A DNA stretch of 64,000 bases from Lucifuga dentata (taxonomy: Eukaryota; Chordata; Actinopteri; Ophidiiformes; Bythitidae), in the NCBI GenBank assembly GCA_014773175.1, contig VXCM01002554.1:1-64000 (forward strand). Direction: 5' to 3'. The stretch's first letter is position 1. Each line of letters starts with the position of its first letter. The notes beneath the pieces were generated by a model. The model worked only from the letters and a program-made list of their open reading frames with translations, was not told where the DNA came from and did no database searches. The position numbers and the translations under genes were made by a program. Positions 1 to 12,118 of this stretch are shown piece after piece.

Positions 1-192
1 TTATTCGGGCTTGGGACCGGCACAAGGTGGACACTGGCTTGTGCCCCCTTGAGGCTGCATTATCTTCGTGACAAAATATATTTATTAAATTTCCAGTTGT
101 TGCTGCACAGATATTTACGATTTGAGCAGCTGTGGACATGTTGGCGGGGAATGATAACAAATGCAGCTCGGTTGCCATAGCATTTAAGCATT

Positions 193-194
<2 letters not shown>

Positions 195-223
<29 letters not shown>
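195..223 (+). repeat. (CT)n microsatellite
   Basis: Pure CT run. Confidence 0.95.
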
Positions 224-227
<4 letters not shown>

Positions 228-354
228 CATCATTCACTCTATCTTCACTCCTGAGGATGTTTCAGAAACGGCACGTTGACTTTCACATGAAGGCCTGCCT
301 GGCATCCTCTATGTGACCCACGTCTGCACGGCCTTAGTGCCAGTCTCATCATCG

Positions 355-373
355 CCCCCCCCCCCCCCCCCCN

Positions 374-419
<46 letters not shown>
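355..419 (+). repeat. C run, N, (AG)n
   Basis: C run 355-372, N at 373, then AG repeats to 419. The junction at the N may be misassembled. Confidence 0.9.
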
Positions 420-421
<2 letters not shown>

Positions 422-1344
422 ATAGAGAAGGGAAGTGCCAAAAGGCTGCTGCTGCCGCTGTTTATTCACTTAACTTCGATTGATAACAGAGCGTTTGGCT
501 CTAATCTGTCTGTGAAAAGAACCACAGTACATTTCTGCGAGGCAATTATGCACCAATTTCCTTATGGAAACCCAATAGCTAACCACTTCTACCGTGCTAT
601 TCAATTATGTACGAAGATGGAGAGCTTTCCTCTCCGTGGTTTCTTCTGTTCTGCAAATTAAGAAGCAGGAACACATTGTCTGGGTGTTTCTAGTTATTTC
701 AGACTTGTAAAAAACAAAAAAAACTTTTAATGGTTTTTACCCAAAGGTGATTTATTTTGACCTGACAGTAAGAAGATGATGAAGATGGAGATGTTGATAG
801 TCCTGAATGTTCTATAATAGCTCTTTTGAAGCTACTTCTTCTGTGTTGATGTATGCTTTTGCTGTATTTGATCTTTCGGCTGAATTGCAACCACAACAAC
901 TATAAGGTCAAAGGTGAACTCACTTGACACCTTGACAGCCTAGACCCAACCAGACCCGCTGTTCCTCTCTTCAGCCTGTTACTCTCCATTAGTTCTTTTC
1001 ACGCTGCAAATAGAAGGCATGATTGCATACAATCCAATAAGGCCCAAGCTTCTCTCAAGGCTAGGTTACCCTGGCAACAAGTTACGTAGCAGCTGTCTCT
1101 GCGAGGGAGTGACCTCAGAGGAGACGAGGATGCCTGAGGATGGAGGTGGAGACGATCTAACAGAGAGTTTCACCCAAAAACAAACAAGTTGTATTCTTCT
1201 TCTTGCCTTTAAGTGAGCGACCTGACGAAAGAATCGCCATTAACAAATGACCTTTCTATTATGTAATCTGCTGACCAAACAGAATGCATTATGCATAAGT
1301 GTCATGCTGTGGGTGTGTGTGATCATGAGACAAAGAGTACCCGG

Positions 1345-1346
<2 letters not shown>

Positions 1347-1381
<35 letters not shown>
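1347..1381 (+). repeat. (GT)n microsatellite
   Basis: About 17 GT units. Confidence 0.95.
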
Positions 1382-1382
<1 letters not shown>

Positions 1383-1963
1383 TCTCGTCTCCTGTCAGCA
1401 GGGATGCAGAGTCCCTGCCAGACATCCGGACAGGTTCATTTTCCAGACACATTCTATACATTCGCCTCCATCATTGTCAAACATTCTGGGAGCAACATTT
1501 GAAGTGGTCGACCAAAAATGACGCCGATGGGTGTCAACAGCTCCCTGCTAGTGTGCGAGCACCGTGACAACACTGGGTGTGTCCGTGTGAAAAGGCTCAC
1601 TGGGTTTCACAGCAGATGTAAATCCACAAATCTACGATTAATGGGTTTTAGTCACCGCGGTTGTGCATTTGTGAGTGTGTTTAATGGTGTTCGTTTCTGT
1701 TTGTAAAGGCTGAAATGAATTATTTTTCTTTTGAGCCAGACATAAAGAAATTCCCCTGGCGGTGCTGAGACGTGACGTGGTTGCGTGATAATTTGGTGAA
1801 TGTCTCCATCTGCTGCGTGCTGAGAGGAACTGCTGCGTGACACAACAGGAGAAATAACAGGGCTTTTCTAGAAAGAACCAGGAAGACTCCATGCCTTGTG
1901 CTGCCTTCAGGTGCTCCTCGTGTGCTCTGATATCTGACGTCAAATGCCTGAAAGCAGAAACAA

Positions 1964-2485
1964 TTAAAGGGCCATACTGGCAATTTTGCATGTTTAAGCC
2001 CAATTCATACTACCCGCATACATGTAACATTACTGACAGCTAATTTCCTGTTATTTATTCAAATCCCCTAATCTTTCAAAATCAAACGTTTGGGTGATAC
2101 ACACACCTTAAAATTCAATGTTTCACCTGCTGACACTTTTGCACGATTGTAGAAGGCAGGTCATGTAAATTTTTCTGTAAACGTCAACTTCTCCTGGGAC
2201 TATATTCTCTGGCGGAGACATACATTGTCTTCCGTGCAGCTCCGTAGCCATTTAAATAAAATTACTTCAATTAAAGAAACAAAAATAAAATCTCAATAGA
2301 CATTGTGTTTACTGCGATAGATTACTTTTCTCAAGTGTGTTTTAAGTTTTTACAATTTGATTTTTATAGCATACTGGAATGAGCTGAAACCAAAGGCAGT
2401 CTGGAAGGTAGGAAAAACAATTCTAAAATTTACCACTCCAGTACTATATTTTGGGAAATAGTTGTTATATAACTTGTTAATTGTT
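1964..2485 (-). mobile_element. TTAA MITE copy 1
   Basis: The left end is TTAAAGGGCCATACTGG. The interior is in the inverse family orientation, with a GGGACTATATTC block near 2197-2210. The right terminal repeat is degraded after the GGGAAATAG block. Confidence 0.8.
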
Positions 2486-2633
2486 AATTTCTTAATGTAG
2501 TGAGATTGGATGTTTTTAATCTGTCTTCAAAAGTAATATAAGTATTTATCCCACAATAGACATGATAGACATGATTAAGGTACAATTTGGTCCAGATCCA
2601 GATACTTCAAATGACAAAAAAGAAATTAAGTTC

Positions 2634-2641
2634 TATTATTA

Positions 2642-2676
<35 letters not shown>
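2634..2676 (+). repeat. (ATT)n microsatellite
   Basis: Nearly pure ATT run. Confidence 0.9.
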
Positions 2677-2699
2677 GCAGTAATTTAATCTGTTTTTTG

Positions 2700-2770
2700 C
2701 TATATTGGAACAGTGATTAGCTGTGTTGCCTCACAGCCCAAAGGTTGTAGGTTCAAAGCCCTCTTCTGCC
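2700..2770 (+). mobile_element. tRNA-derived SINE-like fragment
   Basis: GTGTTGCCTCACAG is followed by GGTTCAAAGCC, which fits the pol III box B consensus GGTTCRANNCC. This is the usual head of tRNA-derived fish SINEs. It is adjacent to the LINE relic at 2880. Confidence 0.45.
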
Positions 2771-2879
2771 CCAGGCTCAATCCATGCAGAGGAAGAAACA
2801 ATTTATGATGTAAAATCAGTGCAATCAAAAGTAGGCTTCTTTTTGCATTTGAAGAAAAATGGGAGAGATTTTCTGTTAA

Positions 2880-3500
2880 AACCAAAATAGTGGACTTACA
2901 TTATATCCAAATTAAGCAAAAATATGGCCCTGAAGTTTATGTCACGTGACGCCCATCAAGAAGCCAAAGGTCTTTTGCAAACAGGCATCCTTCCTCTGAA
3001 TGCTGAAGTCGGTAACATCCAGAAGGAAAATAGAATGTGTGATTTGTGTGAGCTAGGAGAAATTGAGAATGAGACACATTTTCTTTTGTATTGTACTTAC
3101 TATGATGATTCAATGCTTAATGAAATATTTGACCAAACTCCAAAGAGATTTTGGTGGACTGACTATGAAAAATTGGAATGGCTGTTTAATTTTAAGGTTT
3201 TTAAGTTGGCTAATGTTGTCTCCACAGCCTGGAAAAGAAGGCGAAATGGTTTGTTCCTTCAATATGTCTAAAATCTTGTGTGAGGTACTGATATGGATTT
3301 GATTCCACAATGTGTAGGAAATTCTTATTTGCTCATTTGTTTTGTTTGATGAGATATAGTATCACTACATACTGTATCTGTGGAATCTGTACCATACTGA
3401 TCCGGTATGTATGAAAAGTGGTGTCTTGTAAGCCCAAGTGGGCTGGGCATATATTGTATGTGCATGACACAATAATAAAAAATTCATTCATTCATTCATT
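2880..3500 (+). pseudogene. 3' end of a non-LTR retrotransposon with a Cys/His motif
   Basis: The frame 2924-3271 ends with CDLCELGEIENETHFLLYC, a C-x2-C-x9-H-x4-C motif common at the C-terminus of fish LINE polymerases. A preceding stretch in another frame (about 2890-2940, ending YGPEVYV) looks like its continuation, so the copy is frameshifted. The element ends in an (ATTC)n tail at about 3480-3500. The clade is not certain. Confidence 0.6.
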
Positions 3501-3529
3501 GTAAAGTGTGAGCTGAGTAATTTAAAAAA

Positions 3530-3573
3530 AACAATTTATTTTATTGAGTCTAAACTCAATAAAATAAATTGTT
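3530..3573. repeat. perfect hairpin, 20 bp arms, 4 base loop
   Basis: Arms 3530-3549 and 3554-3573 are exact reverse complements around the loop CTAA. The arms are AT-rich (ACAATTTATTTTATTGAGT). Confidence 0.9.
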
Positions 3574-3649
3574 GGATTGTTTTTACTTGTCTTTTGCCAT
3601 TTCATGTGTTTGGTGATTTTTGTTTTTACTATCATTTTTTAAATTTGTG

Positions 3650-3760
3650 TGTATTTGTGCTGATTTCACGTATTGTGAGCTGAAGACAATTTTCCACCTC
3701 AGTGGGAAATTGTCAATAAAAGACAATAAAGTTATATTCAATTCAATCCAACTGGTGTGT
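3650..3760 (+). mobile_element. LINE-like 3' tail (CR1/L2 style)
   Basis: CAATAAA-type sequence runs into a short repeated ATTCAATTCAA ending, the form seen at 3' ends of CR1/L2-like LINEs in fish. No coding part is left. Confidence 0.4.
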
Positions 3761-3769
3761 CATTAAATT

Positions 3770-4640
3770 TATTGTTTCTGTGTGCATTCTTGTACATATT
3801 CTGGCATGTTTCTTGTTTTGTTCTTTTAAAATTTGCGGTTTCACCTTTTGTGTGTTTTTAGTATTTGCAGTATTTTTTTTTTTTTTTTTTTTTTTGATTT
3901 GGAGCACATTTTACTCTTTGTTTTTCCCCTTTGGTAGACAAGTATGATGGATACTGGATTTAATTTACAGCAGTGTCCTTCATGTCTGTGCTGTCTCCGT
4001 TTTGTCCCTCAAGGCCACCGCAGAAATCTAAAAATCATTAACCTGTATGCATGTGTGCCAAAATGTAAAAATAAAAAAGAGCTGGACAGGTGTAGAAACT
4101 ACAAACTACTCATCACAAAGTCGTATATGTAAAGCTTGTGTATTTAATATGGCAATATCCATCACCGGATAGAATCAACATAGGGGATTCCATCTGGCTA
4201 AGTAAAATATATGCACCACTGAGAGATCGGGACACTACAAAATACACCTCTGACTGATCAGCCTGAAACGTGTTGATCATACAGCTTCAGACGGATTGTG
4301 AACATTTTCATGTCAGTATTAGTAATACAGCATATCAAAAAAAAAAAAAAAAAAAAAACAGGCTCCACAGCAGCAGATCAGGCTTTCCTGTTGGTGAAAC
4401 ACATCCACGTAAACACACAACCACAGGCAAAACATCTTCATATAGAGACAATTACAGTATATCTTTTGTTTCTTCGCGAGTATGTGAATAAATTCAGATA
4501 CAGGCACCATGTATGACACACGTGTGTAATACTACAACACAGTATGTATATATATGTATATATATATACATATATATATACACAGTAGCTTGATTGCTGA
4601 CAAAATGTGGACTCTGTGTGTTTCGCATGTTTCTCGCCCT
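3770..4640. other. no gene recognised
   Basis: T run 3873-3895, A run near 4340, and a TATATG/TATATA stretch at about 4545-4582. Confidence 0.6.
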
Positions 4641-4646
4641 CCGTCT

Positions 4647-4683
4647 TGCATCCAATTCACAGCTCAGCTGTGAATTGGATGCA
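4647..4683. repeat. perfect hairpin, 18 bp arms, 1 base spacer
   Basis: Arms 4647-4664 and 4666-4683 are exact reverse complements (TGCATCCAATTCACAGCT and its inverse) around a single C. Confidence 0.9.
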
Positions 4684-4689
4684 TGAATT

Positions 4690-5445
4690 GTTGATGAGTG
4701 TGAACAGACTTTGTTCCTCGCAGACGTGCGGAGAGGCAGAAGGCAAACGTGCTGTCGTTTTCTAAAACACGTTGTGATGGTGTCGTCGCTCGACGCCAGG
4801 GCATATGCCGCTGACTTCGAGAAAGCCCGGCAAAAGTTACGGTCCAATGTCATGTAAAGTAAAACTGTTTCCCGTTGGACTTTTTTTTTTTTTTTTTTNT
4901 TTTTTTTTTTTTTTTTAGAAAGATATTACAAAAGTGTTTATGCCATTTACAGTTGGAGCGAGAAAGATGCGGTGTGATGTCTCCTGTTAAAACAGGAAAT
5001 ACCCAGAGCCCAAAATAGTCTATAACAGTACGTTTTCAGCTGCAAACTGCCACTAGGCACATTTTCAGGAGACATTTGGAAAATTAAGAGAATCCTAAGC
5101 CTTGAGCAAAGTCAACAGATTTTTTTTTTTTTTTTTTTTNTTTTTTTTTTTTTTTTTTTCAGCTTTGTGATGAAGAAGCTTGTATGTTACTGGCAGTGGA
5201 ACACTATTATTTCAAGGAATGTCTCAAGTTATGAAAAGCTCTTCTATGTTAGTAGTTGCACCATAAAATGGAATCCTAAAATTCAATCAGATCCCTAAAA
5301 TTCGATCAGATCCCTGGTCATTGTTACTTCGATCAAAACAGTCTGGTGATAACAGTAAAAACTGTACTTTCACTACACTGATGTACAATTTCCCACATCG
5401 TCATATATTAGCATTATGCTAACATGCATGTTCCCATTTTCTTTC
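4690..5445. other. no gene recognised; two T runs with N
   Basis: T runs around the Ns at 4899 and 5140. The rest is unique and could include distal PKI 3'UTR. Confidence 0.5.
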
Positions 5446-5449
5446 TACT

Positions 5450-5945
5450 TTGCATCCAGCTGAAATAAAAAGCTCTGGGCTGCTACAGGCTTCTAAAAGT
5501 CCCCGATATAAAAAAAAATCAAACACATCACTAGAAAATAAAAACCAGCAGGAAATGCAAGCGAATAGTACAGAGTTTTACAATAAATCATACAAAAATA
5601 GTAGTGTACAGCTTACAGTCTGCAATGGTCCCTTTGATTTTCAGTGTAGTGTTTTGTGCAGGTAACCAAGAAACCCACTGATACACACACGCACACACTC
5701 GCTGCTTCGTAACTAAGTGGTGTCTGATTCTTTACAGGTAGCGTTGAACGCCAAATTCCCAAGCTCCGCCTCCAGTCCTCCGGAGTCAGTCCATCATGTT
5801 CCTTCTACATGGTTCAGTCTCTTTGCAAACAGATGACTCTCCACAGACGTCGCTCTTTCTTTCACAGGTCGCCCTCGATCTTGTTCTTTAACCCTTCTCT
5901 CAGGTTATCTCTGCAGGTCTCCATGGGGGATAAATAAACGAGTCC
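5450..5945 (-). other. probable 3'UTR of the PKI gene
   Basis: This is unique, moderately GC-rich sequence directly after the PKI stop codon, without recognisable repeats. No convincing minus-strand AATAAA was found down to about 4900, so the cleavage site is unknown and the left edge is a guess. A short plus-strand open frame here (5450-5665) has no recognisable similarity and is taken as chance. Confidence 0.4.
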
Positions 5946-7793
5946 CTACGATCCATCCTTTCCCTCTGAGCTCTCCGGAGGCGCCGGAGGCTCCTCTGCC
6001 GTGGGTGACTGGGCTCCGCCTGGACCATCTGCATTCAAACCCACAAAAAGTAGTAAAGTTACGTGATGCTTAAAGATATCAGATGTTTAGTAGCTAGTTG
6101 GTGTGTTTTATGTTTATTTCACATTCACAATAGGTAAGTTGTTTGAAGATACTGTATGTGGGAGTGTTTACTTAAGGCACTGGATTAAAGGACCATACCA
6201 CAGATCATGCATGTTTAAGCCCAATATATGCAATCCACATACACACTGATAGCCAATTCCCAAAATTACTTTAGCGATACATTTTAGACTTTTTTCCTAC
6301 CTTCCAGACTGACTTTTATGATGGCGTGTTAGGGCCATATGAGATGGAAAAAAGAAAAAAAAAAAAAAAGGANAAAAAAAAAAAAAAAGGTGGCATTATT
6401 TCAAGTTTTTAAACTTGCAAATTTGCAAGTTTTAAAATTCAAAAATTTGCCAGTTTTAAAAGTGAATATGGTTATGATGATTTTACGCTAAAAGCACAAG
6501 TACTTCTTTACTGCTAAATCTGATGGAAAAGTATCATTTAATAAAGTCGTACTCGCAAAAAAATTTGCGAGCTGAAAAACTAAAAGAAAATAATGAAAAT
6601 TATTTTTAATGATGAATAATCAAATTTTAATTTTTTTTTAAATAACTAGAGCAGTACCTGTTCAAAAAAGGCCTGTTGGAACCAGGCCAGATTTTATGGT
6701 GTGCACCACAGCCTGCCATGAGTGGCCATGGAGTGGAGCATATGCTGCCGCACCCAGAGCGTATCCTGCCACGTGGACTACTTTTTACCAGCACAGCTCA
6801 ATTCTAGAACCAAACAACTTCACACAGGACACTGCACGTCCTTGGGTCCTGAGCAATAAACCTGCCGAATTTCAGCTTCATACAGTGCTGGGTTCTAGAG
6901 ATGTTGGTGCCACAGACGGAGATTTCTGTCTTTATAATTAGACAATTTAATTTTTTTTAATAATGACAAAGGGAAAATAATGAGAACTTGTGCTTTTAGC
7001 ACAAAATCATTGAATTATAAGTATAAGCATATCATAGCATAAGCTTTTAAAAGTGGCAAATTTATGAGTTTTAAAAGTCGAAATAATGCTCCTCCCCCCC
7101 CCCCCCCCCCNTTTTTTGGGGGGGGGGGTTTATATGGTCTTAATACGCCGTCATAGATGTAGTCATTAGTGTAGTCTTTAGCTTCAGTTCATTCCAGTTT
7201 GCTATAAAAACCTACTTGTTGAGACTTGAAACACACTTGAGATGCGTAATCCATCACAGCAAGCAAGATGTCTTTAGGGTTTTTTTGTCAAAGTATTTTT
7301 TTTTTAACCAATCCAGCTNAGCAAGCAAGATGTCTTTAGGGTTTTTTTGTCAAAGTATTTTTTTTTTAACCAATCCAGCTTCGTGCTGGATCACTGCCAG
7401 GAAATATAGTCCCAGGAGAAGATGGCTTTTACAGAGCAATGAAAATAACCATGCCTTCAACAATCATGCATAAGTGTCAGGAGGCGAAACATTGAATTTT
7501 AAGGTGCATGTATCACCTGAACATTTGATTTTGAAAGATTATGGAATTTGAAAAAATAACAAGAAAACTAAAATACAGTTTTATGACTAGAAAACTAGGT
7601 AAGATAACAGTAAAAGAATAAATACTGATTTATGAAGAAAGCATACAGTACCATTGAGGGACAGTTCTGCCAGTTTTAGAGGCAGGTCGCCAGGGTTTAC
7701 GCCCGCCGGCGAGCCCAGGATATTAGGCAGGGCGTTTCTTCTCCCCGAGCGTCCTGAGGAGGCAAAGTCCAACACCGGCTCCACTTCAGTCAT
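5946..7793 (-). CDS. pkib: cAMP-dependent protein kinase inhibitor, PKI-beta-like (two coding exons, 74 aa)
   Basis: Two coding exons join at a phase-1 intron: 7793-7652 and 6028-5946 (stop TAG 5948-5946). The exon 1 acceptor is CAG at 7807-7805, 11 bases of 5'UTR precede the ATG, the donor is GT at 7651-7650, and the exon 2 acceptor is CAG just above 6028. The predicted protein has 74 residues; human PKIs have 76-78. Residues 10-21 carry the PKI pseudosubstrate: Phe10, then GRSGRRNA with Arg15, Arg18, Arg19 and Ala21 at the phospho-acceptor position. Residues 37-46 (LPLKLAELSL) match the leucine-rich nuclear export signal. The family binds and inhibits the free catalytic subunit of protein kinase A and carries it out of the nucleus. 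FASS, GRRNALP and DLPLKL match PKI-beta better than PKI-alpha or -gamma, from remembered sequences. The acidic, Pro-rich tail is poorly conserved. A MITE with a second element nested inside it sits in the coding intron. The gene is head-to-head with the SERINC gene. Confidence 0.9.
6317..7155. mobile_element. second MITE family (TACGACGG type), nested copy
   Basis: Termini TATGATGGCGTG and (inverted) TATGACGGCGTA bracket palindromic AAACTTGCAAATTTGCAAG units. It is inserted in TTAA MITE copy 2, so it is the younger of the two. The middle (about 6640-6940) is a richer non-palindromic payload with no recognised protein. Ns lie at 6373 and 7111. Confidence 0.7.
7258..7380 (+). repeat. 61 bp duplication around N 7319
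   Basis: 7258-7318 equals 7320-7380. It lies inside MITE copy 2. Likely an assembly gap-fill artefact. Confidence 0.9.
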
Positions 7794-9336
7794 CTCAGGA
7801 CCCTCTGCGGTAAAACAGAAACAGATAGAAAACAGGTTCATAAAGTCCCAGATTTTTCTGCCTTTGAGAATAAAGCTGCAAATAACACCAACAACAAAAA
7901 CGGTTATTTGACTAATGTAGGAGTTCAATAATGGTAAAGACTCAAAGAAACCCCTAAAGGGTTGGAGCATAAATTACCTCTTTATTATTATTCCATCTTT
8001 AGTCCATATTATATTTATTTATTCTGTTAGTTAACAAGTAACAGTGCACATTAATAAACATTATAGTAAAATTGCAAGATTTAGCCCACAAAGGCTAGTT
8101 TTCATCTATAGGCCTGGCTTGATATTGCAGAGATGCCCTAAAGAAATACAGGAAAAATTACAATAATACACAGATTGCAATAAAATTGAGCAATAGTAAT
8201 AACACAAAAAAGTACATAGAGTGCATTTAAAAACTATACAAATACAAGAAACATAAAAAATACAAGAATAAGATCACATGGATGATCTTATTGGTTATTT
8301 GTCCCTGAGATGTTTATAGGCCTATGGGTATTTTTTATTGATAAGCACAGATTGATATACTGTATAACAGTTTGAGTAATATAGATCCCAGCGGTGTCAT
8401 TAATCTTTACACATATGTGGGAGCAAAATGTTCCTAATCTGTTTAACGATTGTGAGCATCCAGAGGAAAAAGATCCATCATGAAGCGGAGGATGTGTCTG
8501 TCTGGTCTCATGGCAACCAGCAGCTGGGGAGTCAGCTCTAAGCTACACTGGTGACAGGCAGAATTACATCCCCTGTCACACGCGCACACACACACACACT
8601 CAAACACACAGCAAACTGCTGTTGCTATGGTAACGACAGAGAGAAGAAGCTGAGGCAGGTAAACATATGACTCTAATCCGTTCTCCTGCTATCTCGCGTT
8701 CCCTCACCAGCTCCCTCTTTTGTTGTGATGCTACGCTTTGAATAAGCGTTTTTTTTTTTTTTTTGGAGCAACATCTCATTTCCCATCTCACTCTGCAAAC
8801 AAAGAATGACATGAGTTAACATCAATGCCACCCAGGCGGCCGTAAACCCATGCACATACACGCACAATCACACATAGAGAGAGAGGCATCACAAATCTAG
8901 ATCTCCACGAAAAGGGCCACAGGTTGGCCATCTGTTAGTCTAAAACTCCATTGTAGCTTAGCCAGTGAGCTCATATTAGCCATAATAGTGTATTGTGCTC
9001 TAGTTATGGTTTTTTTTTAATTTCATGAACATCAATAAATTCCTCCAATGGTGACACATAATCATATCAACTCCTGCGCGTAATTTTTGAAGGACGTGGT
9101 TTCAATGGGGAAAAACACAATAACATGTCAGCTTTTGTGTGGGCTACGCTGCTAAATCTGTAAAGATTTTCTTCATTTTTCTAAATCCATCTATCCTCTC
9201 CTGTCTCTACTGAGCATCATTTATCATAAATGTCTCTATTTTGTGCAGGGCTGATAAGGCTGAGCATACAAATAGTTGCCAAGTGCTTTGAGCAGGTTGC
9301 CCTTGACATGGCCCTCCAAAGTGATTAAACTCCAGG

Positions 9337-10034
9337 TTGGAAAAATATTATTCATTTCTTCTGTACATCAGCACAAAAGAAGGCTTTTTGCACAATGATT
9401 GCACATCGTTACTAGATAATGTAGTAGTAACGAAGGTAATAATTTTCATATATTTTGGAGTTGGTCCCATTCTGGGTAAAGATTCACGATACCTTGAAAC
9501 TGTGTTGAATTTAAAGATAACTTTTAGTTTCAAAGTAATGCATCTGGGAGACTTGGAGGAGCTTGATTGGAGACAAAGGGATAAATTTCTCTTGAGAGTA
9601 CTCTTGGTTTAAAGCCCTGACTAAGAATTAGTTGAAAAAAGAAATCCCTAATGTTAATAATTGGATTGATCTATTATATAAAATATACACTATGGAAAGG
9701 ATCACTTTTAACTTGAGAATTCAGTCAGATACATTTTTTGAGTATTGGAATAAATGTATTATTTACATTAAATCAATAAGACCAGATTTTGTATGAACTC
9801 TAAATTATAGTTCTTCTAATTAGACAGTTACTAATTAGACAGTTAAGGACCCTCAGTTCAGTGTACCCTCTTTTTTTGCTTTCTCTTTTCAATTGTCTTT
9901 TGTTTTTGTTTTCTTTTTTCTTGACTATGCACGATGTGTTGGAATTGATCAGTTTGTTTTTATTATGAAATGTCTTTTTTTTCAGTTGTGTTAATGTAAA
10001 AAAAAAAAAAAAAANAAAAAAGAAAACAAAATAA
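9337..10034 (+). pseudogene. 3' end of an L1/Tx1-type LINE (ORF2 C-terminus plus poly(A))
   Basis: From about 9605 a frame reads ALTKN, a stop, then LKKEIPNVNNWIDLLYKIYTMERITFNLRI and on to a TGA at 9794-9796. The W-D-IY-MERITF-R pattern is typical of the C-terminus of L1-group ORF2 reverse transcriptases. An upstream open piece (9337-9612) is in another frame, so the copy is frameshifted as well as stopped. A 3'UTR and a poly(A) stretch (9998-10034, with an N at 10015) complete a 5'-truncated insertion. Confidence 0.7.
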
Positions 10035-10159
10035 TAAAACGAGAATTTAACAAAAAAAAAAACCTTGATTCTAAAAATAAATAAATCAATAAATTCCAGG
10101 TACCCACAGGGCTCTTGTGTTGTCAAATAGGCAGAAATAATGACTACATTTTGTTCAGT

Positions 10160-10523
10160 TTAAAGGACTATACCGCCGATTGTGCACGTTTGAGTCCAAT
10201 ATATACAATCTGTACACATGCTGTTGAAGTTACTAAATTTAACTGGTTCAACAAGGAGCTGCAGAAAGAAAATGTATTTCTCTGACAAGGAATATAGTCT
10301 CAGGAGAGGGCTGGTTTTACTGAGAAATTAAAGACTATCTTCTACAAGTGTGTGAAATTGCGTGAAATGTTAGCATTTTTTGAAAGATTAGAGGATTTGT
10401 AAAAATAACACAAAAACTAAAAAGTGGTTTTATGTTTTGAAAATGTTTTGGCAGTTACATAACATGTATGCAGGTAGCATTTATTGGGCTCAAGCATCCA
10501 AAACCACCGGTAGGCTCCTTTAA
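10160..10523 (+). mobile_element. TTAA MITE copy 3 (internally deleted)
   Basis: TTAAAGGACTATACC on the left and GGCTCCTTTAA on the right. About 200 bp shorter than full copies. Confidence 0.8.
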
Positions 10524-11751
10524 AGTGCCAAATGCATCAAAAATGAACATTTTGTGGCCATACTTGAAAAGTAGGCCAATAGGTTCTAAGAATGTCATTT
10601 TCCTTTAATAATTAAAGATGTAACAACTTTGGCTTATTATTTTTTTTTATTATTATTTCAAGTACAGTACTCAAGTATAAGCCGATCACGTATATAAGCC
10701 AATCCCCTGATGTTGTTCCATCAGTTTATTTGTTTAGCAAATTACCTGTTTTTCTGGGTATTATCATAGTATTCCTGTGATTTCCTAAAAATAATTCACA
10801 TACCAGTAAACATGATATTTATTTCAGCAGCTGATTACTGTAACTGACCAATCACAGCAGAGCTTACTGGCCGGAAAACGTGCTGGATAAGATGTTTAGT
10901 CAGGAAATACAGGTATCTCATTCTAAGGTATGATTTAGACTATTTTCCATAGGTAGTGGTAATGGGTAGTAATTCTAACCTGGAAATTTCGTTCTCTGGG
11001 ATCAAATTTTAATTTCTAGTGTATAAGCCGACCCCTGATTTACTTTGTGAAATTTGGGAATAAAAACTTGGCTTGTGCACTAATATATAAGGTATACATA
11101 ACAATTAATAAATGACTGTGTTGATTTGCTTTCTGTAAAAGTACAGTTGGTTTGAAACATATTTCAAGTTTTCAGTAGCTCTTAATTAGCTCACATTCAT
11201 CTCTGCAGCGTGGATTTAAATTAGGGTCAGGTTTCAGGATCAGTTCTATAGGCCATTAGAGATTAGCAGATAGATTTATTTGACGGTAAACACGTGTCCG
11301 GTCTTGGCGTTGCTCTCTGTGAATCAGTCTGCTGTTGCAAAATCGAGCGTGACCTTTCGGTGCGATCACGCTGTAGGAGTCCAGGGAAGCTGTCGTTGTC
11401 GTTCTCCCTCTCAGGCTCTGCATGTCAAAGCTGATCTTTGTCCTGGTTCAGAGACCACAGCTGGACTGAAAGGCTCCTTCCCCACTGTTCCACACCGCAG
11501 GCAGAGAGACAATGGGAGTCTAATCAGGGCCGAGCAGAGCCATCAGGCGGCAGCGGGACAGAAACGCTGCACGGCTCGTCTCTCGCTCCTCCTTCACGCT
11601 CTCTGACAGGCCTGTCAGATTAAACATCGATCATCGATTGAAAAGCCAGGATTCGTGCAGACCCGGATCATTAAAACAAGGGTTAGGCTGACGTGTCTGT
11701 TTGCTGCTACATCAGGCCAATGCTGACACCGTTCCAGAGGCTTTTCTGCTT

Positions 11752-11788
11752 TTAAAGGACCATACCAGTGGTTTTGCACGATGGGGTC
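11752..11788 (+). mobile_element. TTAA MITE terminal fragment
   Basis: Only the outer ~35 bp (TTAAAGGACCATACCAGTGG onward) is preserved. Confidence 0.5.
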
Positions 11789-12118
11789 ATGTTGCAAAAT
11801 AAATAACTGCAAAACTTCTTTGTTAGATCTTTCTATGCTTGGCTCAGGACTTATCAATCAACTCTCATATTGGTTATCATGCTTCATTTGAGACACCTGA
11901 TGGCCTTTACTGGTAGACAAAGAGGCTGGATGGATTTGATCCCTTCGTTATTCAGCCAGTTATGGCAGCCTTGTTTTTTACTTTGTTGCTAATGCTAACA
12001 GCTAACGGCCTGTGTGTCTTGCTACCTTCCAGGCTATTTCCAAAGACATCCACTAAGCATCTGCGTTACCGCCTTCATCTTTTGGTTTACTCTGACAATA
12101 AAGGCTAGTGCATGGATG

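Larger units (their letters stand above)
1..1960. other. no gene recognised; simple repeats
   Basis: Holds the CT, AG and GT microsatellites. Short frames on both strands lack family similarity. Confidence 0.6.
6184..7590 (+). mobile_element. TTAA MITE copy 2, split by a nested element
   Basis: The left part is 6184-6316 and the right part about 7185-7590; a second TIR element (6317-7155) separates them. The right end lacks the terminal GGTCCT. It lies in the coding intron of the PKI gene. Confidence 0.75.

Noticed and set aside
2700..2770. Possible functional tRNA gene
   Set aside because: Box B is good, but the acceptor stem and anticodon arm cannot be built. A SINE head explains it better.
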